A stretch of 64,000 nucleotides of DNA from Ecdyonurus torrentis (taxonomy: Eukaryota > Arthropoda > Insecta > Ephemeroptera > Heptageniidae): positions 57,001,009 through 57,065,008 of the forward strand of contig OX439128.1 of NCBI GenBank assembly GCA_949318235.1, given 5' to 3'. A program made the position numbers and the translations under genes. The notes under the pieces were generated by a model. That model was not told the DNA's origin. It ran no database searches and worked only from the letters and a program-made list of their open reading frames with translations. This document shows, piece by piece, positions 50,301 to 61,600 of the stretch. How positions within the stretch are numbered: the first letter of the stretch is position 1; every line of letters begins with the position of its first letter.

Positions 50301-51690
50301 TCAAAAATCATATTCACAGTCTGAAAAGTACGACGAGAAAGCACTGAGGTTTTCTATAACTGTGAAAGTATGCATTCGAGCGATTAGGTGTAATAACCTT
50401 TTCTTTGCAAGTCTGTTAGTCCTACATTTTAGTTTAAACCGCAAGCCTGTAGCTTTATTAGCTTCGGATTTATCATCAACAATCGTATTCACAGTCTGAA
50501 AAGTACGATGACAAAGCACTGAGATTCTCTATAACTGCGAAAGTTTGCATTGGAGCGATTAAGGTGTAATAACCTTTTCTTTGCAAGTCTGTTAGTGCTA
50601 CATTTAAGTCCATTTCGCAAGGCTGTAGCTTTACTAGTTTCAGAGATATCATCAAAAATCGTATTCACAGTCTGAAAAGTACGACGAGAAAGCACTGAGA
50701 TATTCTATACCTGCGAAAGTTTGCATTGGAGCGATTAAGGTGTAATAACCTTTTCTTTGCAAGTCTGTTAGTCCTACATTTTAGTTCAAATCGCAAGCCT
50801 GTAGCTTTATTAGTTTCGGAGATATAATCAAAAATCGTATTTACGGTCTGAAAAGTACGATGAGAAAGAACTGAGATTCTCTATAACTGCGAAAGTATGC
50901 ATTGGAGCGATTAAGGTGTAATAACGTTTTCTTTGCAAGTCTGTTAGTCCTACATTTCAGTTCAAACCGCAAGCCTGTAGCTTTATTAGTTTCGGAGATA
51001 TCATCAAAATTCGTATCCACAGTCAAAAAAGTACGATGAGAAAGCACTGAGATTCTCTATAACTGCGAAAGTTTGCATTGGAGCGAATAAGGTGTAATAA
51101 CCTTTTCTTTGTAAGTCTGTTAGTCCTACATTTTAGTTTAAACCGCAAGCCTGTAGCTTTATTAGCTTCGGATTTATCATCAACAATCGTATTCACAGTC
51201 TGAAAAGTACGATGACAAAGCACTGAGATTCTCTATAACTGCGAAAGTTTGCATTGGAGCCATTAAGGTGTAATAACCTTTTCTTAGCAAGTCTGTTAGT
51301 GCTACATTTAAGTCCAATTCGCAAGGCTGTAGCTTTACTAGTTTCAGAGATATCATCAAAAATCGTATTCACAGTCTGAAAAGTACGACGAGAAAGCACT
51401 GAGGTTTTCTATAACTGCGAAAGTATGCATTCGAGCGATTAAGGTGTAATAACCTTTTCTTTGCAAGTCTGTTAGTCCTACATTTTAGTTTAAACCGCAA
51501 GCCTGTAGCTTTATTAGCTTCGGATTTATCATCAACAATCGTATTCACAGTCTGAAAAGTACGATGACAAAGCACTGAGATTCTCTATAACTGCGAAAGT
51601 TTGCATTGGAGCCATTAAGGTGTAATAACCTTTTCTTTGCAAGTCTGTTAGTGCTACATTTAAGTCCAATTCACAAGGCTGTAGCTTTAC
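44330..51690 (-). repeat. Tandem 3684-bp higher-order repeat (21 monomers) with a shortened monomer
   Basis: Two adjacent copies, about 44330-48010 and 48011-51690, match at an offset of 3684 bp with very few differences (for example TTTTTAACCGC at 45000 against TTTTAAACCGC at 48684). Each carries one monomer with a 10-bp deletion (GAGATTCAAAAAGTATGC at about 45090 and 48774), followed by the private change GTGTAAAAACTTTTTTTTTGC. Other private marks are GTTAGTTTTACATT and GCATTAGAGCG. Near identity indicates a recent duplication. Confidence 0.85.
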
Positions 51691-54600
51691 TAGTTTCAGA
51701 GATATCATCAAAAATCGTATTCACAGTCTGAAAAGTACGACGAGAAAGCACTGAGATATTCTATACCTGCGAAAGTTTGCATTGGAGCGATAAAGGTGTA
51801 ATAACCTTTTCTTTGCAAGTCTGTTAGTCCTACATTTTAGTTTAAACCGCAAGCCTGTAGCTTTATTAGCTTCGGATTTATCATCAACAATCGTATTCAC
51901 AGTCTGAAAAGTACGATGACAAAGCACTGAGATTCTCTATAACTGCGAAAGTTTGCATTGGAGCCATTAAGGTGTAATAACCTTTTCTTTGCAAGTCTGT
52001 TAGTGCTACATTTAAGTCCAATTCGCAAGGCTGTAGCTTTACTAGTTTCAGAGATATCATCAAAAGTCATATTCACAGTCTGAAAAGTACGACGAGAAAG
52101 CACTGAGGTTTTCTATAACTGTGAAGGTATGCATTCGAGCGATTAAGGTGTAATATCCTTTTCTTTGCAAGTCTGTTAGTCCTACATTTTAGTTTAAACC
52201 GCAAGCCTGTAGCTTTATTAGCTTCGGATTTATCATCAACAATCGTATTCACAGTCTGAAAAGTACGATGACAAAGCACTGAGATTCTCTATAACTGCGA
52301 AAGTTTGCATTGGAGCCATTAAGGTGTTATAACCTTTTCTTTGCAAGTCTGTTAGTGCTACATTTAAGTCAAATTCGCAAGGCTGTAGCTTTACTAGTTT
52401 CAGAGATATCATCAAAAATCGTATTCACAGTCTGAAAAGAACGACGAGAAATCACTGAGATATTCTATACCTGCGAAAGTTTGCATTGGAGCGATTAAGG
52501 TGTAATAACCTTTTCTTTGCAAGTCTGTTAGTCCTACATTTTAGTTCAAACCGCAAGCCTGTAGCTTTATTAGTTTTGGAGATATCATCAACAATCGTAT
52601 TTACGGTTTGAAAAGTACGATGACAAAGCACTGAGATTCTCTATAACTGCGAAAGTTTGCATTGGAGCCATTAAGGTGTAATAACCTTTTCTTTGCAAGT
52701 CTGTTAGTGCTACATTTAAGTCCAATTCGCAAGGCTGTAGCTTTACTAGTTTCAGAGATATCATCAAAAATCATATTCACAGTCTGAAAAGTACGACGAG
52801 AAAGCACTGAGGTTTTCTATAACTGTGAAAGTATGCATTCGAGCGATTAGGTGTAATAACCTTTTCTTTGCAAGTCTGTTAGTCCTACATTTTAGTTTAA
52901 ACCGCAAGCCTGTAGCTTTATTAGCTTCGGATTTATCATCAACAATCGTATTCACAGTCTGAAAAGTACGATGACAAAGCACTGAGATTCTCTATAACTG
53001 CGAAAGTTTGCATTGGAGCGATTAAGGTGTAATAACCTTTTCTTTGCAAGTCTGTTAGTGCTACATTTAAGTCCATTTCGCAAGGCTGTAGCTTTACTAG
53101 TTTCAGAGATATCATCAAAAATCGTATTCACAGTCTGAAAAGTACGACGAGAAAGCACTGAGATATTCTATACCTGCGAAAGTTTGCATTGGAGCGATTA
53201 AGGTGTAATAACCTTTTCTTTGCAAGTCTGTTAGTCCTACATTTTAGTTCAAATCGCAAGCCTGTAGCTTTATTAGTTTCGGAGATATAATCAAAAATCG
53301 TATTTACGGTCTGAAAAGTACGATGAGAAAGAACTGAGATTCTCTATAACTGCGAAAGTATGCATTGGAGCGATTAAGGTGTAATAACGTTTTCTTTGCA
53401 AGTCTGTTAGTCCTACATTTCAGTTCAAACCGCAAGCCTGTAGCTTTATTAGTTTCGGAGATATCATCAAAATTCGTATCCACAGTCAAAAAAGTACGAT
53501 GAGAAAGCACTGAGATTCTCTATAACTGCGAAAGTTTGCATTGGAGCGAATAAGGTGTAATAACCTTTTCTTTGTAAGTCTGTTAGTCCTACATTTTAGT
53601 TTAAACCGCAAGCCTGTAGCTTTATTAGCTTCGGATTTATCATCAACAATCGTATTCACAGTCTGAAAAGTACGATGACAAAGCACTGAGATTCTCTATA
53701 ACTGCGAAAGTTTGCATTGGAGCCATTAAGGTGTAATAACCTTTTCTTAGCAAGTCTGTTAGTGCTACATTTAAGTCCAATTCGCAAGGCTGTAGCTTTA
53801 CTAGTTTCAGAGATATCATCAAAAATCGTATTCACAGTCTGAAAAGTACGACGAGAAAGCACTGAGGTTTTCTATAACTGCGAAAGTATGCATTCGAGCG
53901 ATTAAGGTGTAATAACCTTTTCTTTGCAAGTCTGTTAGTCCTACATTTTAGTTTAAACCGCAAGCCTGTAGCTTTATTAGCTTCGGATTTATCATCAACA
54001 ATCGTATTCACAGTCTGAAAAGTACGATGACAAAGCACTGAGATTCTCTATAACTGCGAAAGTTTGCATTGGAGCCATTAAGGTGTAATAACCTTTTCTT
54101 TGCAAGTCTGTTAGTGCTACATTTAAGTCCAATTCACAAGGCTGTAGCTTTACTAGTTTCAGAGATATCATCAAAAATCGTATTCACAGTCTGAAAAGTA
54201 CGACGAGAAAGCACTGAGATATTCTATACCTGCGAAAGTTTGCATTGGAGCGATAAAGGTGTAATAACCTTTTCTTTGCAAGTCTGTTAGTCCTACATTT
54301 TAGTTTAAACCGCAAGCCTGTAGCTTTATTAGCTTCGGATTTATCATCAACAATCGTATTCACAGTCTGAAAAGTACGATGACAAAGCACTGAGATTCTC
54401 TATAACTGCGAAAGTTTGCATTGGAGCCATTAAGGTGTAATAACCTTTTCTTTGCAAGTCTGTTAGTGCTACATTTAAGTCCAATTCGCAAGGCTGTAGC
54501 TTTACTAGTTTCAGAGATATCATCAAAAGTCATATTCACAGTCTGAAAAGTACGACGAGAAAGCACTGAGGTTTTCTATAACTGTGAAGGTATGCATTCG

Positions 54601-55088
54601 AGCGATTAAGGTGTAATATCCTTTTCTTTGCAAGTCTGTTAGTCCTACATTTTAGTTTAAACCGCAAGCCTGTAGCTTTATTAGCTTCGGATTTATCATC
54701 AACAATCGTATTCACAGTCTGAAAAGTACGATGACAAAGCACTGAGATTCTCTATAACTGCGAAAGTTTGCATTGGAGCCATTAAGGTGTTATAACCTTT
54801 TCTTTGCAAGTCTGTTAGTGCTACATTTAAGTCAAATTCGCAAGGCTGTAGCTTTACTAGTTTCAGAGATATCATCAAAAATCGTATTCACAGTCTGAAA
54901 AGAACGACGAGAAATCACTGAGATATTCTATACCTGCGAAAGTTTGCATTGGAGCGATTAAGGTGTAATAACCTTTTCTTTGCAAGTCTGTTAGTCCTAC
55001 ATTTTAGTTCAAACCGCAAGCCTGTAGCTTTATTAGTTTTGGAGATATCATCAACAATCGTATTTACGGTTTGAAAAGTACGATGAGA
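50163..55088 (-). repeat. Tandem 2463-bp higher-order repeat (14 monomers) at the array edge
   Basis: About 50163-52625 and 52626-55088 match at an offset of 2463 bp (14 x 176 minus 1). Shared private marks include GTGTAATATCCTTTTC (52147 and 54610), GTGTTATAACC (52324 and 54787) and GACGAGAAATCACTG (52443 and 54906). The first copy overlaps the end of the 3684-bp repeat, so the two duplications happened in succession. Confidence 0.8.
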
Positions 55089-55670
55089 AAGAACTGAGAT
55101 TCTCTATAACTGCGAAAGTATGCATTGGAGCGATTAAGGTGTTATAACCTTTTCTTTGCAAGTCTGTTAGTCCTACATTTCAGTTCAAACCGCAAGCCTG
55201 TAGCTTTATTAGTTTCGGAGATATCATCAAAATTCGTATCCACAGTCAAAAAAGTACGATGAGAAAGCACTGAGATTCTCTATAACTGCGAAAGTTTGCA
55301 TTGGAGCGAATAAGGTGTTATAACCTTTTCTTTGTAAGTCTGTTAGTCCTACATTTTAGTTTAAACCGCAAGCCTGTAGCTTTATTAGTTTTGGAGATAT
55401 CATCAACAATCGTATTTACGGTTTGAAAAGTACGATGAGAAAGAACTGAGATTCTCTATAACTGCGAAAGTATGCATTGGAGCGATTAAGGTGTTATAAC
55501 CTTTTCTTTGCAAGTCTGTTAGTCCTACATTTCAGTTCAAACCGCAAGCCTGTAGCTTTATTAGTTTCGGAGATATCATCAAAATTCGTATCCACAGTCT
55601 GAAAACTACGTTGAGAAAGCACTGAGATTCTCTATAACTGCGAAAGTTTGCATTGAAGCGATTAAGGTGT

Positions 55671-55680
55671 AATAACAATT
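55671..55680. other. Junction of satellite A (- strand) and satellite B (+ strand)
   Basis: Satellite A reads GGTGTAATAAC up to 55676. Satellite B's ACAATTTTAG starts at 55675, sharing AC. There is no spacer. Because A and B are homologous when read on the same strand, the junction is also an orientation switch between related repeats. The first B monomer (55675-55920) is more diverged than those inside the array, as is common at array edges. Confidence 0.85.
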
Positions 55681-58600
55681 TTAGTTTTCAATCATCATGT
55701 AGCCAAACCAAGTCCTGAAACAAAGTTTCTATTTCAAGTACCAAATGTTATTGAATGATAAAAATCATACTTTTTACACGATTAAAACTAGTTTTGATGA
55801 TTTCTTAAAAATTAGGAATGCTGCAGACTTCAAATTCAATTCAAAACGTAGCTTTTTCAATTCTCTACAAAAAATATGTCTTGAACATTTTTGCTCCGAC
55901 GCATACTTTTTGGGTTATTGACAATTTTAGTTTTCACTCATCATGTAGCCAAACCAAGTCATGAAACAAAGTTTCTATTTCAAAAACCAAATGTTATTGA
56001 ATGATGAAAATCATAATTTTTACACGATTAAAACTAGTTTTGATGATTTCTTTAAAACTAAGAATGCTGCAGACTTTAAATTCAATTCAAAACATAGCTT
56101 TTTCAATTCTTTACAAAAAAGATGTCTTGAACTTTTTTGCTCCGACGCATACTTTTTGAGTTATTGACAATTTTAGTTTCCACTCATCATGTAGCCAAAC
56201 CGAGTCATGAAACAAAGTTTCTATTTTAAGAACCAAATGTTATTGAATGATAAAAATCATACTTTTTACACGATTAAAACTAGTTTTGATAATTTCTCAA
56301 AAACTAAGAATGCTGCAGACTTTAAATTCAATTCAAAACATAGCTTTTTCAATTCTTTACAAAAAAGATGTCTTGAACTTTTTTGCTCCGACGCATACTT
56401 TTTAAGTAATTGACAATTTTAGTTTTCACTCATCATGTAGCTAAACCAAGTCATGAAACAAAGTTTCTATTTGAAGAACCAAATGTTATTGAATGATAAA
56501 AATCATACTTTTTACACGATTAAAATTAGTTTTGATGATTTCTCAGAAACTAAGTATGCTACAGACATCAAATTAAACTCAATACATAGCTTTTTTAATT
56601 CTCTACAAAAAATATGTCTTGAACTTTTTTGCTCCGACTCATACTTTTTGGGTTATTGACAATTTTAGTTTTCACTCATCATGTAGCCAAACCAAGTCAT
56701 GAAACAAAGTTTCTATTTCAAGAACCAAATGTTATTGAATGATAAAAATCATACTTTTTACACGATTAAAACTAGTTTTGATGATTTCTCAGAAACTAAG
56801 AATGCTACAGACTAACTATTTAACTCAATACATAGCTTTTTCAATTCTCTAAAAAAAGGATGTCTTAAACTTTTTTGCTCCGACGCATACTTTTTAAGTA
56901 ATTGACAATTTTAGTTTTCACTCATCATGTAGCTAAACCAAGTCATGAAACAAAGTTTCTATTTGAAGAACCAAATGTTATTGAATGATGAAAATCATAA
57001 TTTTTACACGATTAAAACTAGTTTTGATGATTTCTTTAAAACTAAGAATGCTGCAGACTTCAAATTCAATTCAAAACATAGCTTTTTCAATTCTTTACAA
57101 AAAAGATGTCTTGAACTTTTTTGCTCCGACGCATACTTTTTGAGTTATTGACAATTTTAGTTTCCACTCATCATGTAGTTAAACCGAGTCATGAAACAAA
57201 GTTTCTATTTTAAGAACCAAATGTTATTGAATGATAAAAATCATACTTTTTACACGATTAAAACTAGTTTTGATGATTTCTCAAAAACTAAGAATGCTAC
57301 TGACTTTAAATTTAACTCAAAACGTAGCTTTTTCAATTCTTTACAAAAAAGATGTCTTGAACGTTTTTGCTCCGACGCATACTTTTTGGGTTATTGACAA
57401 TTTTAGTTTTCACTCATCATGTAGCCAAACCAAGTCATGAAACAAAGTTTCTATTTCAAGAACCAAATGTTATTGAATGATTAAAATCATACTTTTTACA
57501 CGATTAAAATTAGTTTTGATGATTTCTAAGAAACTAAGAATGCTACAGACATCAAATTAAACTCAAAACATAGCTTTTTTATTTCTCTACAAAAAATATG
57601 TCTTGAACTTTTTTGCTCCGACGCATACTTTTTAAGTAATTGACAATTTTAGTTTTCACTCATCATGTAGCCAAACCAAGTCATGAAACAAAGTTTCTAT
57701 TTCAAGAACCAAATGTTATTGAATGATAAAAATCATACTTTTTACACGATTAAAACTAGTTTTGATGATTTCTCAAAAACTAAGAATGCTACAGACTTTA
57801 AATTTTATTCAAAACATAGTTTTTTTACTTCTCTACAAAAAAAATGACTTGCACTTTTTTGCTCCGACGCATACTTTTTGGGTTATTGACAATTTTAGTT
57901 TTCACTCATCATGTAGCCAAACCAAGTCATGAAACAAAGTTTCTATTTGAAGAACCAAATGTTATTGAATGATAAAAATCATACTTTTTACACGATTAAA
58001 ACTAGTTTTGATGATTTCTCAGAAACTAAGAATGCTACAGACTAACTATTTAACTCAATACATAGCTTTTTCAATTCTCTAAAAAAAGGATGTCTTAAAC
58101 TTTTTTGCTCCGACGCATACTTTTTAAGTAATTGACAATTTTAGTTTTCACTCATCATGTAGCTAAACCAAGTCATTAAACAAAGTTTCTATTTGAAGAA
58201 CCAAATGTTATTGAATGATAAAAATCATACTTTTTACACGATTAAAATTAGTTTTGATGATTTCTCAGAAACTAAGAATGCTACAGACATCAAATTAAAC
58301 TCAAAACATAGCTTTTTTAATTCTTTACAAAAAAGATGTCTTGAACTTTTTTGCTCCGACGCATACTTTTTAAGTAATTGACAATTTTAGTTTTCACTCA
58401 TCATGTAGCTAAACCAAGTCATGAAACAAAGTTTCTATTTGAAGAACCAAATGTTATTGAATGATAAAAATCATACTTTTTACACGATTAAAATTAGTTT
58501 TGATGATTTCTCAAAAACTAAGTATGCTACAGACATCAAATTAAACTCAATACATAGCTTTTTTAATTCTCTACAAAAAATATGTCTTGAACTTTTTTGC

Positions 58601-61600
58601 TCCGACTCATACTTTTTGGGTTATTGACAATTTTAGTTTTCACTCATCATGTAGCCAAACCAAGTCATGAAACAAAGTTTCTATTTCAAGAACCAAATGT
58701 TATTGAATGATAAAAATCATACTTTTTACACGATTAAAACTAGTTTTGATGATTTCTCAGAAACTAAGAATGCTACAGACTAACTATTTAACTTAATACA
58801 TAGCTTTTTCAATTCTCTAAAAAAAGGATGTCTTAAACTTTTTTGCTCCGACGCATACTTTTTAAGTAATTGACAATTTTAGTTTTCACTCATCATGTAG
58901 CTAAACCAAGTCATGAAACAAAGTTTCTATTTGAAGAACCAAATGTTATTGAATGATGAAAATCATACTTTTTACACGATTAAAACTAGTTTTGATGATT
59001 TCTCAAAAACTAAGAATGCTACAGACATCAAATTAAACTCAAAACATAGCTTTTTTATTTCTCTACAAAAAATATGTCTTGAACTTTTTTGCTCCGACGC
59101 ATACTTTTTAAGTAATTAACAATTTTAGTTTTCACTCATCATGTAGCCAAACCAAGTCATGAAACAAAGTTTCTATTTCAAGAACCAAATGTTATTGAAT
59201 GATAAAAATCATACTTTTTACACGATTAAAACTAGTTTTGATGATTTCTCAAAAACTAAGAATGCTACAGACTTTAAATTTTATTCAAAACATAGTTTTT
59301 TTACTTCTCTACAAAAAAGATGACTTGCACTTTTTTGCTCCGACGCATACTTTTTGGGTTATTGACAATTTTAGTTTTCACTCATCATGTAGCCAAACCA
59401 AGTCATGAAACAAAGTTTCTATTTGAAGAACCAAATGTTATTGAATGATAAAAATCATACTTTTTACACGATTAAAACTAGTTTTGATGATTTCTCAGAA
59501 ACTAAGAATGCTACAGACTAACTATTTAACTCAATACATAGCTTTTTCAATTCTCTAAAAAAAGGATGTCTTAAACTTTTTTGCTCCGACGCATACTTTT
59601 TAAGTAATTGACAATTTTAGTTTTCACTCATCATGTAGCTAAACCAAGTCATTAAACAAAGTTTCTATTTGAAGAACCAAATGTTATTGAATGATAAAAA
59701 TCATACTTTTTACACGATTAAAATTAGTTTTGATGATTTCTCAGAAACTAAGAATGCTACAGACATCAAATTAAACTCAAAACATAGCTTTTTCAATTCT
59801 TTACAAAAAAGATGTCTTGAACTTTTTTGCTCCGACGCATACTTTTTAAGTAATTGACAATTTTAGTTTTCACTCATCATGTAGCTAAACCAAGTCATGA
59901 AACAAAGTTTCTATTTGAAGAACCAAATGTTATTGAATGATAAAAATCATACTTTTTACACGATTAAAATTAGTTTTGATGATTTCTCAAAAACTAAGTA
60001 TGCTACAGACATCAAATTAAACTCAATACATAGCTTTTTTAATTCTCTACAAAAAATATGTCTTGAACTTTTTTGCTCCGACTCATACTTTTTGGGTTAT
60101 TGACAATTTTAGTTTTCACTCATCATGTAGCCAAACCAAGTCATGAAACAAAGTTTCTATTTCAAGAACCAAATGTTATTGAATGATAAAAATCATACTT
60201 TTTACACGATTAAAACTAGTTTTGATGATTTCTCAGAAACTAAGAATGCTACAGACTAACTATTTAACTCAATACATAGCTTTTTCAATTCTCTAAAAAA
60301 AGTATGTCTTAAACTTTTTTGCTCCGACGCATACTTTTTAAGTAATTGACAATTTTAGTTTTCACTCATCATGTAGCTAAACCAAGTCATGAAACAAAGT
60401 TTCTATTTGAAGAACCAAATGTTATTGAATGATGAAAATCATAATTTTTACACGATTAAAACTAGTTTTGATGATTTCTTTAAAACTAAGAATGCTGCAG
60501 ACTTCAAATTCAATTCAAAACATAGCTTTTTCAATTCTTTACAAAAAAGATGTCTTGAACTTTTTTGCTCCGACGCATACTTTTTGAGTTATTGACAATT
60601 TTAGTTTCCACTCATCATGTAGCCAAACCGAGTCATGAAACAAAGTTTCTATTTTAAGAACCAAATTTTATTGAATGATAAAAATCATACTTTTTACACG
60701 ATTAAAACTAGTTTTGATGATTTCTCAAAAACTAAGAATGCTACTGACTTTAAATTTAACTCAAAACGTAGCTTTTTCAATTCTTTACAAAAAAGATGTC
60801 TTGAACGTTTTTGCTCCGACGCATACTTTTTGGGTTATTGACAATTTTAGTTTTCACTCATCATGTAGCCAAACCAAGTCATGAAACAAAGTTTCTATTT
60901 CAAGAACCAAATGTTATTGAATGATTAAAATCATACTTTTTACACGATTAAAATTAGTTTTGATGATTTCTAAGAAACTAAGAATGCTACAGACATCAAA
61001 TTAAACTCAAAACATAGCTTTTTTATTTCTCTACAAAAAATATGTCTTGAACTTTTTTTCTCTGACGCATTCTTTTTGGGTTATTGACAATTTTAGTTTT
61101 CACTCATCATGTAGCCAAACCAAGTCATGAAACAAAGTTTCTATTTCAAGAAACAAATGTTATTGAATAATCAAAATCATACTTTTTACACGATTAAAAT
61201 TAGTTTTGATGGTTTCTCAGAAACTAAGAATGCTACAGACATCAAATTAAACTCGAAACATAGCTTTTTCAATTCTCTACAAAAAATATGTCTTGAACTT
61301 TTTTGCTCCGACGCATACTTTTTAAGTAATTGACAATTTTAGTTTTCACTCATCATGTAGCCAAACCAAGTCATGAAACAAAGTTTCTATTTCAAGAACC
61401 AAATGTTATTGAATGATAAAAATCATACTTTTTACACGATTAAAACTAGTTTTGATGATTTCTCAAAAACTAAGAATGCTACAGACTTTAAATTTTATTC
61501 AAAACATAGTTTTTTTACTTCTCTACAAAAAAGATGACTTGCACTTTTTTGCTCCGACGCATACTTTTTGGGTTATTGACAATTTTAGTTTTCACTCATC

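Larger units (their letters stand above)
25837..55676 (-). repeat. Satellite A, 176-bp tandem array, - orientation
   Basis: About 170 monomers, the reverse complement of the left block. Most belong to the alternating GATAAATCCGAAGC and CTGAAACTAGTAAAGC subfamilies that dominate 10-16 kb on the + side. The diverse mixture of 1-6 kb is largely absent. No mobile element interrupts it. It is organised in overlapping higher-order repeats (separate entries). Near the right edge, several monomers share GTGTTATAACC instead of GTGTAATAACC (about 54787, 55140, 55316 and 55491), a local variant cluster. It ends abruptly at satellite B. Confidence 0.97.
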
